Shown here one piece after another: positions 15,820-24,842 of a DNA stretch of 64,000 nt (positions within the stretch are counted from its first letter, which is position 1; every line of letters begins with the position of its first letter). This DNA is from CAZAEL01 sp964484135 (lineage in GTDB: Bacteria; Elusimicrobiota; Elusimicrobia; FEN-1173). Under the pieces are notes generated by a model. The model saw only the letters and a list, made by a program, of their open reading frames with translations, did not search any database and was not told where the DNA came from. Both the position numbers and the translations under genes were made by a program. The DNA lies in NCBI GenBank assembly GCA_964484135.1, contig CAZAEL010000005.1:1-64000 (forward strand), given 5' to 3'.

Positions 15820-18800
15820 TCATTTCGCCACCACGATCAGGCAAGACACGGTTTCGTCGTCCAGGTCCGTGAGCGTGGCCACGTAGGCCCCGGACTCCAC
15901 CACCCGCCCCGCCCCGTCCCTGCCCGTCCAGACGATCGGCGACACGCCGTCCCCCCGCGCCTCGAAAACCTCCCGTCCGCCCATGTCGTAAATCAGCACC
16001 CGCACCACCTCTGGGTCGAAGACCGCCTGGTCGTTGCGCCCGTCCGCGGGCACGGGGGTGAACACGCTGGGGCTCACCTGGCCGGCCGGCCCCGGCGCGC
16101 GCTTGGCCGTGCGGAAGGTGTTGTTGTAGGACACGGATGTCTGGCCCGCCGCGTTCGTGGAGATCGCCCGATAATGGTAATAGGTCCGGCCGCTGAGGTT
16201 GGACAGGACCACGGTGTGGCTGGTCGCCAGGGTCCCGTCCTTCGGGGAAAGAGAACCATAGTCCCCCGTCCTCCCGTATTCCACCTGGGAGGTGGCGGGG
16301 ACGTCCGTGGTCCACAGGACGACGGCGCCGTTGCGCGTGACGTTGACGGCCCGGACGTTGGAAATGACGGGCGGCGCCGAAGGCGGGGCCGGGGTCCGGC
16401 AGGAGACCGTCGCGCTGACGGAGGAGACGTTGCCGGCCCCGTCCCGCGCCCGCAGCCGGGCGTGGTAGAGCGTGTCCGCCGACAACCCCGTGAGCCGGGC
16501 TTCCAGGACGTTCCCCAGGGAGCGGTCGGCGTATCCGCTCGCGAAGCCGCCGAAGTTCGGGTCCTGGGACAGATCCAGGCGATAGTCCGTCACCCCGACG
16601 TTGTCGGAGGCGGCGGCCCAGGAAAGGAGAAGAGCGTCCGGGGCCTGGGCCGTCAGGACGAGGCCGGACGGCGCGGAGGGCGGCTCCGCGTCGGCGGTTT
16701 GCCCCGAGGAAAAGTCGAGGGCGAGCGCCGGCGCCAGGCTCAGGTCGGAACTGCCCAGCCCGTCGTTGTGGACCTCCACGGCCAGGACGTTCCTCCCGGC
16801 GACCAGGAGCCCCTTGCGCGCGGTCAGGTCCACGGTCACGGGCGTTCCCGCCTCGTGGGAGTTGGCGGGGGTGTCGTGGGACGGGGTCCCGGCCGGCATG
16901 TGGCCGCGGGCCACCTCCACGCCGTTGAGGTACGCCACGTACCCGTCGTCATAGTCCAGGGTGAAGACCATCCGCGAGACCGCGCCCGGGTCCGCCACGG
17001 GAAAGGCCTTGCGGGCGTACACCGTGAGGTAGCCGTTCATCATGTCCGAAAGCACGGTGGCGTCGTCCCCGTCCCCGTACCCGATCCCGGTGGGGCCTTC
17101 CGGCCAGGCGCCGTCGTCGAAGGAGGCCGCGGCCCAGCCGGCGGGCGGGGCCGAGACGCCCTTGAAAAACCGCCAGGGGTCGCCCACGGCGATGCCCGTG
17201 GAGGCGGCCGTCGTCGTGTCCGTGGAGGACGCGGGCGCGGCCGGGGTCCGGGCCGAGGCCGGCCCGCCCGGCGTGGACAGGTTGCCCGCGGCGTCGTACG
17301 CCTTGACCCGCAGGTGGTAGAGGGTGTCTTCGGCCAGCCCCGTGACCGCGGCCTGGGTGACGTTCCCCACGTTCAGTCCGTCATACCCCGGCCAGAGCGC
17401 GGCGAAGCCGGGGTCCGTGGAAACGTCCAGCCGGTACCCCGCCACGCCCACGTTGTCCGCGGACGCGGCCCATTGCGCGGTGAGCGACGCGGAGGAGGCG
17501 GCCTGGACCGCCACGTTCTGCGGCGCGGTGGGGGCTTCCGTGTCCTGCGCCGTCCCGCCCCCGTAGATGTCCTGCGGCATGGGGTTCCCCAGCATTTCCC
17601 ACACGTACCGCGTCAGGGAGGAGGCGGAGCAGAGTCCGCGCGTTTCGCCCAGGTCGTCGCACAGGAAGGCCTTGACCTTGTCCTCGTTGGGCCAGGGCCA
17701 CAGGGGCGCGGCGGTGGCGCCGTTGTACCCGGCGTCCCCGTGGCGGGTCCCGTCCAGGCCCGTTTTGAAGAGGACGTTGGCGCCCACGTCCGCGCCGCCG
17801 GCCGCGCCCTTGAGCGCGGAGCCCTCCTCGATGCGCACGGGGTGCTTCAGGCTCGGCGCGGGGCCGTCGTTGCGCGGGTCCGAGGCGATGTCCCCGGGCG
17901 AGACGGCGGTGGAATAGAGCCGGGAGCCGGAGAAGGAGCCGAAGACGTTGAGGTATGACGCGGACCCGCCGCGCACCACGCCGTAGGCGGCGTCGCCCAC
18001 GGCCACGGAGTTGCGGGTGACGGCGTTCTGGCTGTTGTCGTAGCGGCGGAGGAGGCTGGAGGTGGTGGGCGCCCGGAAGACCACGGTGCAGTTTTCCACC
18101 ACGGCCCCCTTGTCCCCGCCGAGGTTGATGCCGCCCGCGGACGAAGCCGCGGCCCGGCCCACCACCACGCAGTGGGACAGGCGGTGCGACGGCGCGACGG
18201 AACTGTCCGCCTCCATGTGGAAGCCCGTGTCCTCGGAGTTCAGGGAGAGGCAGCCGATCCACTCGTTGCCTTCCAGCGGCGTCTCCGCCCCGGCGCCGGC
18301 GTGCTGGGCCGTGGCGAAGTCCCCGTAGGGCTCGCCGCCGTCCAGCACGCTGTCCAGGATGACCATGTTCTGCACGCTGCAGTGTTTGCTGTTGTACACC
18401 GTGAACCGCACGTTGGGGTTGCCCGACCCCGCGCATTCGGCCGTGTTGCAGCCGTCCCCCCGGACGACCACCCGCCGCCAGACGTTGTTGTCGGCCCGGT
18501 AGTTGCTGGCCACGATCCGCCGGTTGCGGGCCGCGATCACGCAGTCTTCCACCAGGTTGTGGGTGTTGCCCTGGTCGTGGTCGTTGGTGCCGATGCCGAA
18601 GCCGCCGCTGAAAAAGCACTCCTTGAGCACGTTGTGGGCGGTGTTGTAGAACTGGCCGTTCCCCATGACCTTCAGGCCCCGGAAGAGGATGTAACTGTCC
18701 TTGCGGGAGGACCGGCCGACGAAGAAGTCTCCCTCCAGACGGGCGTTCCCCGGGGTCTGGGCCCGGACCACGGTGCGCTGTGCCGCGGAGAGGCCGGAGG

Positions 18801-19089
18801 GGATCTGGTTGGAGGACAGGGCCCCGGCGTCCCAATCGATGACGCCCGTGGTGGCGGGGGTGTAGACGCCGTCCAGCAGCACCAGCTCGTCGCCGCCCGC
18901 CATCAGGGAAAAGGCCCTGGCGAAGGAACGCAGGGGCTGGCTTTGGGTCCCCGGCGAGGCGTCGCTGCCCGACGGGGAGATGTAGAAGACGGCGGCGCGG
19001 GCCGTTCCCGCGGACAGGAGCAGCATCCCCGCGAGGACGACGGGCCGGATCGAACCGTTGCGCGGCGTTTTCAAGTTCAAGAGGATCAT
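15820..19089 (-). CDS. Secreted beta-helix/fibronectin protein with FlgD-Ig/T9SS-like C-terminal domain
   Basis: A 1089-residue surface protein. A signal peptide ends near residue 32 (SAGTARA). Residues ~35-470 form a right-handed beta-helix (pectate-lyase-like) opening with FYISPSGSDASPGTQSQPL and GDELVLLDGVY. Then come a fibronectin III domain (about 520-615), a jelly-roll-like domain (about 630-795), another Fn3 (about 800-905), a phosphatase-type Fn3 (about 912-995) and a C-terminal domain of ~90 residues with VLIYDMGGREVFE and VESGAYVATLTD. Such terminal Ig-like domains serve as outer-membrane export or anchoring signals in type IX systems; that role is inferred here. Two paralogues lie at 51-55 kb. 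AAGGAGG supports the start. The PorV-like gene lies 25 bases upstream in the same direction. Confidence 0.82.
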   Translation of the reverse strand: MILLNLKTPRNGSIRPVVLAGMLLLSAGTARAAVFYISPSGSDASPGTQSQPLRSFARAFSLMAGGDELVLLDGVYTPATTGVIDWDAGALSSNQIPSGLSAAQRTVVRAQTPGNARLEGDFFVGRSSRKDSYILFRGLKVMGNGQFYNTAHNVLKECFFSGGFGIGTNDHDQGNTHNLVEDCVIAARNRRIVASNYRADNNVWRRVVVRGDGCNTAECAGSGNPNVRFTVYNSKHCSVQNMVILDSVLDGGEPYGDFATAQHAGAGAETPLEGNEWIGCLSLNSEDTGFHMEADSSVAPSHRLSHCVVVGRAAASSAGGINLGGDKGAVVENCTVVFRAPTTSSLLRRYDNSQNAVTRNSVAVGDAAYGVVRGGSASYLNVFGSFSGSRLYSTAVSPGDIASDPRNDGPAPSLKHPVRIEEGSALKGAAGGADVGANVLFKTGLDGTRHGDAGYNGATAAPLWPWPNEDKVKAFLCDDLGETRGLCSASSLTRYVWEMLGNPMPQDIYGGGTAQDTEAPTAPQNVAVQAASSASLTAQWAASADNVGVAGYRLDVSTDPGFAALWPGYDGLNVGNVTQAAVTGLAEDTLYHLRVKAYDAAGNLSTPGGPASARTPAAPASSTDTTTAASTGIAVGDPWRFFKGVSAPPAGWAAASFDDGAWPEGPTGIGYGDGDDATVLSDMMNGYLTVYARKAFPVADPGAVSRMVFTLDYDDGYVAYLNGVEVARGHMPAGTPSHDTPANSHEAGTPVTVDLTARKGLLVAGRNVLAVEVHNDGLGSSDLSLAPALALDFSSGQTADAEPPSAPSGLVLTAQAPDALLLSWAAASDNVGVTDYRLDLSQDPNFGGFASGYADRSLGNVLEARLTGLSADTLYHARLRARDGAGNVSSVSATVSCRTPAPPSAPPVISNVRAVNVTRNGAVVLWTTDVPATSQVEYGRTGDYGSLSPKDGTLATSHTVVLSNLSGRTYYHYRAISTNAAGQTSVSYNNTFRTAKRAPGPAGQVSPSVFTPVPADGRNDQAVFDPEVVRVLIYDMGGREVFEARGDGVSPIVWTGRDGAGRVVESGAYVATLTDLDDETVSCLIVVAK

Positions 19090-19114
19090 GGGGGCCTCCT
19101 TTTCCCGGAAGGGG

Positions 19115-20074
19115 TCAGCGGCCTTTGCCGAAGCGGCCCGTCAGTCCCAGGCGGTGGTCCATCTGGGGGTCGTCCGCCGAGGACCGGAACAGCCCCCAGG
19201 CGTAATCCAGGCGCAGGGGCCCGAAGGCCAGCCCCAGGCCGGAGGTGAGCCGGCCCCGCGCCGCGCCCGCGCGCAGGGCCAGGCGCGGAACCGGCGCCCA
19301 TTCCAGGCCCGTGGCCAGGATGTCCTGCCGCCCGCGGGCCACGTCCGCGCCCGCGTCGCGCCGGAGGACATCGGCCAGCAGGTGGACGCGGCCCAGCCGC
19401 CAAAGGACGCCGGCGCGGGCCTCCAGGGGCACCCGGTCCCGGGCGGCCAGCCCCACGTCGGGACGGTTCAGGTGCCGCACCGAGGCGCCCAGGCTCAGGA
19501 AGGAGGCGGGGCTGTACAAAAGGCCCGCGTCCACGCCCACCGCGGCCTTGGCCCGCCCCGCGGCGAACACCGGGTCCTGCTCCAGGGAGGCGTTGCCGGA
19601 CAGGTCATAGCTGTGGCGCAGATAGGAGGCGTTCAGCCCCAGGGCCAGCCGCGGCGTGACCAGACGGGTCAGGCCCACGAGGAGCTCCTGCTCTTTCATC
19701 AGGTCCCCGGCGTTGAAGGAGGACGCGCCCAGGCCCAGGGTCCAGCGGGGGCCCAGGGGCAAAGCCGCGGCCAGGAACTCCTGCCGGACGGAGACGCCCG
19801 GCACCGAGGCGAAGGGCACGGCGTGCAGGAAGGAGGCCTCGGCCTGGGGCAAGCGGGACAGCCCGGCCGGGTTGATGAGGAGGGCGCTCACATGGTCGGC
19901 CTTGGCCGTGAAACAACCGGCCATGCCCTGGGCCGGGCCGCTGAGCGCGGGGGAAGAAAAGGCGGCCTCACCCGTGGCCGTATATAGAAGGAAGAGGAAA
20001 GAAAGAAGGCAGGAAACCGTTTTCCGGCGTGGATGACCCCCCTGGGAACACCCATCCAATGGGAATAGGCCCAT
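19115..20074 (-). CDS. PorV/UPF0164-like outer-membrane beta-barrel protein
   Basis: A 319-residue protein with a signal peptide (SCLLSFLFLLYTATGEA, ending near residue 37) followed by the PorV/PorQ-type opening: GPAQGMAGCFTAKADHVSAL then LINPAGLSRLPQAEASF. The rest alternates Gly/Leu/Ala strands as in an outer-membrane barrel and ends in LGLTGRFGKGR. RPDVGLAARDRVPLEARAG is near-identical in pattern to the barrels at 20.9 and 58.8 kb, so the family has expanded here. In type IX secretion PorV accepts proteins carrying a C-terminal domain, and the downstream gene encodes just such a protein. Start ATG 20074 has AAAAAGGAG in front. Confidence 0.8.
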   Translation of the reverse strand: MGLFPLDGCSQGGHPRRKTVSCLLSFLFLLYTATGEAAFSSPALSGPAQGMAGCFTAKADHVSALLINPAGLSRLPQAEASFLHAVPFASVPGVSVRQEFLAAALPLGPRWTLGLGASSFNAGDLMKEQELLVGLTRLVTPRLALGLNASYLRHSYDLSGNASLEQDPVFAAGRAKAAVGVDAGLLYSPASFLSLGASVRHLNRPDVGLAARDRVPLEARAGVLWRLGRVHLLADVLRRDAGADVARGRQDILATGLEWAPVPRLALRAGAARGRLTSGLGLAFGPLRLDYAWGLFRSSADDPQMDHRLGLTGRFGKGR

Positions 20075-20517
20075 AATTTCTCCTTTTTGGAGAGGATTTT
20101 GGGCTTCTGGAGGGGGAAGGCCCAGGAGGGTTTATTGTAAAATAAGTTTACGATTTTATCTAAAAAAAGGCCTTTCAGGCAATGGGTCCATCGCTCACCG
20201 GCACACCTTTTTGTCCGGCGGATTTTTTTACTCGGTCAGCCCTATCCAAGAAAATCGAAAAGATCAATAAACAGATCGTTATTTAGATACATTTTATTAT
20301 GAAAATAGAACCATTCTCAGCCCGGACCGCTTTAAATGATCTTTCCCGCACAATCCTGTATATCACCCGCTTTCAGAAATGTCAAGTAAAATTCCTAAAC
20401 ATACATATTTCATATCTAAAAATCAGTATGTTTGTCGTGGATTGTGAAGCAGGGCACGGGCGTGGTCTTGGGAGAGGATTTAAGGAAGGCGCGCGCGGCC
20501 CGGCCGGAAAATTTTTC

Positions 20518-20545
20518 TTGACTTTTGCGCCCCATTTGCTAGAAT
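20518..20545 (+). promoter_or_regulatory. Sigma70-like promoter of the polysaccharide locus
   Basis: TTGACT (20518-20523) and TAGAAT (20540-20545) are 16 bases apart and close to consensus; a T-rich tract precedes the -35. Transcription would begin near 20552, leaving a ~140-base leader before the first gene. Confidence 0.65.
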
Positions 20546-20591
20546 GGTTTCCACAGTCTTTGCATCCGCCAGCCGAGTAGACAACCTACAG

Positions 20592-20622
20592 GCCATGGGG
20601 AAACCCCTCATGGCTATTTTTA
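20592..20622 (+). terminator. Terminator-like hairpin in the leader (possible attenuator)
   Basis: GCCATGGGG (20592-20600) pairs with CCTCATGGC (20606-20614) with one G-T wobble and a 5-base loop; TATTTTTA follows at once. It lies between the promoter and the first gene of the locus, so if it terminates it would act as an attenuator. An anti-terminator partner was not identified. Confidence 0.5.
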
Positions 20623-20690
20623 TGTCCGGGGCGCTGGTATAACCTGATATAACCTGATCCGCATCGGTTCGGCAAGAAGGAGGGAGCGGT

Positions 20691-20867
20691 ATGTTGAAAG
20701 GGTACACCGTTGCCAAGGTGGCGGCCAAGTTGAAGTGTCATCCGAACACCATCAAGCGCATCGAGAAACGTCTGAAGCTGGTGGTCAAGCGGGACTACCG
20801 CAACTACCGGGTGTTCTCGGAAGGCACCGTCAGCCTGATCCGCGAGTATCTGAACACGGAGCGATAG
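20691..20867 (+). CDS. 58-residue MerR-like helix-turn-helix protein
   Basis: A short gene with GAAGGAGGGAG in front of the ATG. The protein opens GYTVAKVAAKLKCHPNTIKR, a MerR/excisionase-type helix-turn-helix. The wing (DYRNYRVFSEGTVSLI) follows, but there is no effector or dimerisation domain. It is the first gene after the promoter and the attenuator-like hairpin and ends 9 bases before the barrel-export fusion gene, so it is probably a DNA-binding regulator of this locus. No close functional homologue is recognised beyond the fold. Confidence 0.75.
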   Translation: MLKGYTVAKVAAKLKCHPNTIKRIEKRLKLVVKRDYRNYRVFSEGTVSLIREYLNTER

Positions 20868-20876
20868 GGGCGTTTC

Positions 20877-22645
20877 ATGCCCGGCCGCGCCGCGGCCCGG
20901 CCTCATTCATTTTCCATGTCAAGGAGAACATCCATTTTCAGAAAAGGCAGGACACTTTTTGGGCTCGGCCTGTTTTTGCTGGCGCCGTGGGCGCCCGCGC
21001 AGGCGCGGTTCGAGGACGACGCCTGGGCCGCGCGGCCCCTGTCCCTCGGGAACGCCTACACCGCGGTCCCCGAGGACGCCTCTTCCCTGTCCTGGAACCC
21101 GGCCGGCGCCGGCGAGGCGCCGGCCGCGGAAGCGAGCCTGTCCCTGGGCAAGGCGGCCCTCCGCGGCGATGATCCCCGCTCCCGGGAAGGGTCGTTTTTC
21201 TACCGCGACGGCGGCGTCTCGCCGGGCGCCTACGGATTTTGGTGGACGCACGCCTGGCGGCCGGAGGCGCGGCGCGACAACACGTACGCTTTTTCCTACG
21301 GCCGGCGGGTCCGGGAAGGCGGACGCCTGTCCGCCGGCGTCAACCTGAAATACCGGGAGCGCGCGGCGCTGTCCGTCCCCCGGGCGGAGCGCGCGGCGCT
21401 GNNNNNNNNNNNNNNNNNNNNNNNNNNNNNNNNNNNNNNNNNNNNNNNNNNNNNNNNNNNNNNNNNNNNNNNNNNNNNNNNNNNNNNNNNNNNNNNNNNN
21501 NGGAGCGCGCGGCGCTGTCCGTCCCCCGGGCGGAGCGCGCGGCGCTGAGCGCCGATCTCGGCCTCTTGCACGCGCCGGCCCCCTGGTTTTCCTGGGGCCT
21601 GGCGGCGCGCGACGTCAACCGGCCGGACCTCGGGACGGGGCGGGAGGACAAGGCCCCGCTCCGGTTGTCCCTGGGGACCTCCTTCCGTCCGGGGGCGGCG
21701 ACCCTTTTCACCTTTGATTGGTCCGGCGACGTGACGGACGAGGCTTCCCATTTCACCGCCGGGGCCGGGGCGGAATGGCGGCCCTGGCCGTGGCTGGCGC
21801 TGCGGGGCGGGGCGCATTCGGACTTCGCCTCCGGCGGCCTGGGGCTGGCCCTCCCCGGCCGGGGGGCGCGCCTGGACTACGCCTTCTCCTGTCCTTTCGA
21901 CCTCAAAGAACAGGACAGGCGCCACCTGTTGTCCCTCAACGTTCGGTTCGGCGGCGCGGCCGCACAAAAGGGCGGCGCGGCCGCGACGGGAAGCGATTTC
22001 CATGAGGCCGCGGCGGAGCTCCCCGCGGCCGGCGGCGTGCCCGAAGACCGGAGCAAGGTCCTGTTCCTGGGCCCCGGGGACTCGCTCTACGTGGAGGTTC
22101 GCAACCATCCGGAGCTGGACACCTCGGTGAACGTGGACCCCTGGGGGTTCATCAAGCTGCCCTTCATCGGCGAGTTGGACGTGAAGGGGACGCTCCCCAA
22201 CGACCTGGCCCGGAAATTGGAGGGGATCTACGCGGGGTTTTTCACGGAGGCGCCCGTCGTGGAGGTCACGGTGAAGGAATACAAAAGCCGGGTGGTGTAC
22301 GTCATGGGCGCGGTGCACCGGCCGGGGCGGTATAACATGGGCGGGAACCCGCTGACCATCCGCGACCTCATGATGCTGGCCGACCTGCCCACCGACCGGG
22401 CGGCGCTGTGGCGCGCCTTCGTGATCCGGCAGGAGAACGGCAAAGTGGTCTACCATCACGTGAACCTCCACAAGATCCTCTACCGCGGACAGATGAAGAA
22501 CAACATCGAGCTGCACACCGGCGACATCGTCTACGTGCCCATGGGGATCCTGGACGCCATCACCTCCTTCATCGGCCGGATCGTGGAGCCGGTGTTCGGG
22601 GTCACGCGGGGCGCCATCGCCGCCGCGTCCACGGGGGGACTCTAG
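20877..22645 (+). CDS. PorV-like barrel fused to Wza-type polysaccharide export protein (interrupted by gap)
   Basis: The N-terminal part has a signal peptide (FLLAPWAPAQA) and a PorV-like barrel start (ARPLSLGNAYTAVPEDASSL, SWNPAGAGEAP). The barrel resumes after the gap with RDVNRPDLGTGREDKAPL. The C-terminal part is a polysaccharide export domain (LGPGDSLYVEVRNHPELD, then VDPWGFIKLPFIGELDVKG) and an SLBB-like domain (VVYVMGAVHRPGRYNMGG). It would form the outer-membrane exit for the polymer. 100 N interrupt it, but both gap edges carry the same 46 bases; joining them there gives one 540-residue frame. No lipobox Cys is seen, unlike Wza. Start 20877 is provisional; an in-frame ATG at 20916 is possible. 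The kinase gene follows after 9 bases. Confidence 0.78.
21356..21547. repeat. 46-bp direct repeat at both gap edges, with internal 15-bp repeat
   Basis: Bases 21356-21401 and 21502-21547 are identical. Inside each copy GAGCGCGCGGCGCTG occurs twice, 30 bases apart, encoding ERAAL-SVPRA-ERAAL. The pattern points either to overlapping contig ends placed side by side or to a 30-bp tandem repeat that the assembler could not resolve. Confidence 0.85.
21402..21501. other. Assembly gap (100 N)
   Basis: Exactly 100 undetermined bases, a conventional placeholder for unknown length. It lies in the barrel part of the export gene, at a position that in the 58.8-kb paralogue is a loop between two strands. 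Confidence 0.98.
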
Positions 22646-22654
22646 GAGACGCCC

Positions 22655-24823
22655 ATGAACCATTACATCCCTCAATCCATCTCGGAATACGTCGAGATCC
22701 TGTTCAAGCACCGGCGGCTCTTCGCCAGGCCTTTCGCCGCCGTCCTCCTGCTGGCCGCCGTCGCCTATCCTTTTCTGCCGCGCGTGTACCGGTCCAGCAG
22801 CATGATCCTGGTGGAGGACGAGAAGCTCATCAACCCCCTCATCCAGGGGCTGGCGGTGGAGGCCACCCTGGAAACGCGGCTGAGGACCCTCTCCGCGGAG
22901 ATCCTGAACTGGACCAACATGAGCCAGCTGACGCGCCAGGTGGGGCTGGCGGAGAAGATCACGGACCAGAAGGAGTATGAGGCGCTCATCGAAGGGATGA
23001 AGAACCGCATCTCCATCCGCATGGTGTCGGAAAAGATCATCATGATTTCCTACGAAGACAAGGACCCCCAGCTGGCCTGGAAGGTGACCTCCTCCCTGGC
23101 GGAGAACCTGACGGAAAAGAACCGCCGGGAGAAGCAGGAGGAGGCCAAGAGCGCCATCGCCTTCATCGAGGACCAGCTGCGGGTGTACAAGGAAAAGCTG
23201 CACGGCTCCGAGAGCTCTTTTTTCCTGAGCAAGGTCAACACGGACCTGGCGGAGGCCCAGAAGCAGCGCGCCCTGATCCAGGACCAGATCGCCCAGCTGG
23301 AAAGGACCGTGGTCACGGAGGTGGTGCGCGAGCATGACCCCCAGACGCAGGAACTGCGGCGGGAGCTCGTTCAGGCGGAAAGCCTCCTGCAGCAGATGGA
23401 GGCGCGGGGGGAGAAGGACAACCCTCTGGCCGGGCCCCTGCGGGAAAAGGTGGCGAACCTGAACCGGCGGATGCGCTTCCTGGAGGACAGCAAGGCCAGG
23501 ACGGAGACGTCCTCCGCCAACCCCGTATACCAGGAGGCCGTGCGCCGGCTCAAGGAGCTGGATTTGACCATCTCGAGCCTGGAGAAGCGCAAGGCCGACC
23601 TGGAGAAGGGCAAGCTGTCGTCCACCCGCGTGACCGAGGAGGAGCTCCTGGCCATGGAACGCGACAAGCGCGTGAACGAGGACATCTATCAATCGCTCCT
23701 CATGCGGCTGGAGAACGCCCACATCTCCCAGCGCCTGGACGCCCACGGCTACGGACGGACCTTCGAGATCATCGACCCCGCCAGGCTGCCGGTGCGGCCC
23801 GTCAAGCCCCAGCCCCACGTGGTGGCGGCCGTCGGCCTGTTGGCCGCGTTGGCGGCGGGCGCGGGGATGGTCTTCGTCCGCGAGTATTTCGACACCTCCC
23901 TCCGGGGCGCGTCGGACGCCAAGGCCTTTTTCACGATCCCGTTCCTGGCCGCCATCCCTTCCCTGCGGTCGCCCGCCGAGGCGGCGCCCCCGGGAGGCCT
24001 GTTCCGATGGGCTCCCCGCGCGGCCGAGGGGGAAGCCGGCGGGAAGCCGGCGGGGTTTTTGAGGAAGCGCCTGGGTCGGCTGAGCGAATTCTTCCGGCTG
24101 CCGGCGCCGTTCCCGGCGGTCCCCGCCAGGGGCGAGAAGGTGTCCCCCTACGTGGTGACCTATCACCAGCCGGATTCGGTCCCCGGCGAGCAGTACCGCC
24201 TCCTGCGGGCCAATCTGTTTTCCCTGAACGACGGCAAACCCCTGCAGACGATCCTCGTGGTCAGCGCGCTGGCGGGGGAAGGCAAGACCGTCACCTCCGG
24301 CAACCTGGCCGTTTCCATGGCGCAGGAGATGAACCAGAACATCCTGCTGATGGACTGCGATCTCCGGCGCGGCAGCCTCGCTCAGACCCTGGGGCTGCCG
24401 CAGGAAGGCGGTTTGACGGACATCCTGGACGACAAGGTTTCCCTGGATTCCGCCCTGCGCGACATCGGGGTTCCCCGCCTGAAGGTGCTCACCTCAGGCA
24501 AAACGGTCTCCAACCCTTCCCGGTACGTGGGACTGGAGAAGATGGGCGATTTGATGAAGGTCCTGCGTTCGCGGTTCAAGTTCATCGTCATGGACTCTCC
24601 GCCGTTCGTCAACTTGGCGGACGTGCCGCTTCTGGCGACCCACGCGGACGGCGTCCTGGTCGTGGTCAAGGTCGGGCACGCGCCGCGGGCCCTGGTGAAG
24701 AATTTCGTCAAGGCGGTGGAGGAAGCGGGAAAGACGCGGATCCTCGGCTATGTCCTCAACCACGCGCGACAGCATATGCCGGTCTACTTTCAGCAGTACA
24801 TGGGAGGAGCGTATTCTTACTGA
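22655..24823 (+). CDS. Wzc-like polysaccharide co-polymerase and BY-tyrosine kinase
   Basis: A 722-residue inner-membrane protein. TM1 (about residues 24-41) and TM2 (about 387-408) bracket a long periplasmic coiled-coil region (Wzz and GNVR type). The cytoplasmic kinase has Walker A in SALAGEGKT (about 540-547), Walker A' ILLMDCDLR near 565 and Walker B FIVMDSPPF near 645. The protein ends in a tyrosine cluster (VYFQQYMGGAYSY), the autophosphorylation tail of BY-kinases. It would control chain length and export together with the upstream Wza-type protein. AGGAG precedes the ATG. The tail overlaps a possible upstream start of the next small gene. Confidence 0.9.
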   Translation: MNHYIPQSISEYVEILFKHRRLFARPFAAVLLLAAVAYPFLPRVYRSSSMILVEDEKLINPLIQGLAVEATLETRLRTLSAEILNWTNMSQLTRQVGLAEKITDQKEYEALIEGMKNRISIRMVSEKIIMISYEDKDPQLAWKVTSSLAENLTEKNRREKQEEAKSAIAFIEDQLRVYKEKLHGSESSFFLSKVNTDLAEAQKQRALIQDQIAQLERTVVTEVVREHDPQTQELRRELVQAESLLQQMEARGEKDNPLAGPLREKVANLNRRMRFLEDSKARTETSSANPVYQEAVRRLKELDLTISSLEKRKADLEKGKLSSTRVTEEELLAMERDKRVNEDIYQSLLMRLENAHISQRLDAHGYGRTFEIIDPARLPVRPVKPQPHVVAAVGLLAALAAGAGMVFVREYFDTSLRGASDAKAFFTIPFLAAIPSLRSPAEAAPPGGLFRWAPRAAEGEAGGKPAGFLRKRLGRLSEFFRLPAPFPAVPARGEKVSPYVVTYHQPDSVPGEQYRLLRANLFSLNDGKPLQTILVVSALAGEGKTVTSGNLAVSMAQEMNQNILLMDCDLRRGSLAQTLGLPQEGGLTDILDDKVSLDSALRDIGVPRLKVLTSGKTVSNPSRYVGLEKMGDLMKVLRSRFKFIVMDSPPFVNLADVPLLATHADGVLVVVKVGHAPRALVKNFVKAVEEAGKTRILGYVLNHARQHMPVYFQQYMGGAYSY

Positions 24824-24842
24824 ACGACGTCTCAAGAGATGG

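Larger units (their letters stand above)
20075..20690. other. AT-rich divergent control region
   Basis: This 616-bp stretch is clearly richer in A and T than its surroundings, mainly 20130-20450, and separates the minus-strand barrel gene from the plus-strand polysaccharide locus. It contains a plus-strand promoter (20518-20545), a hairpin followed by a T-run (20592-20622) and a direct repeat of ATAACCTGAT (20639-20648 and 20649-20658). On the minus strand TAAAAT near 20150 could be a -10 for the barrel gene. An open frame at 20299-20580 overlaps the promoter and is not believed. Confidence 0.6.

Noticed and set aside
20299..20580. A 93-codon frame in the AT-rich control region
   Set aside because: It runs through the near-consensus promoter at 20518-20545, has no ribosome site and shows no recognisable protein pattern.
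20877..22645. Two separate genes or a pseudogene at the N run
   Set aside because: The frame break exists only because the gap length is an arbitrary 100; joining the identical 46-bp edges restores one frame.
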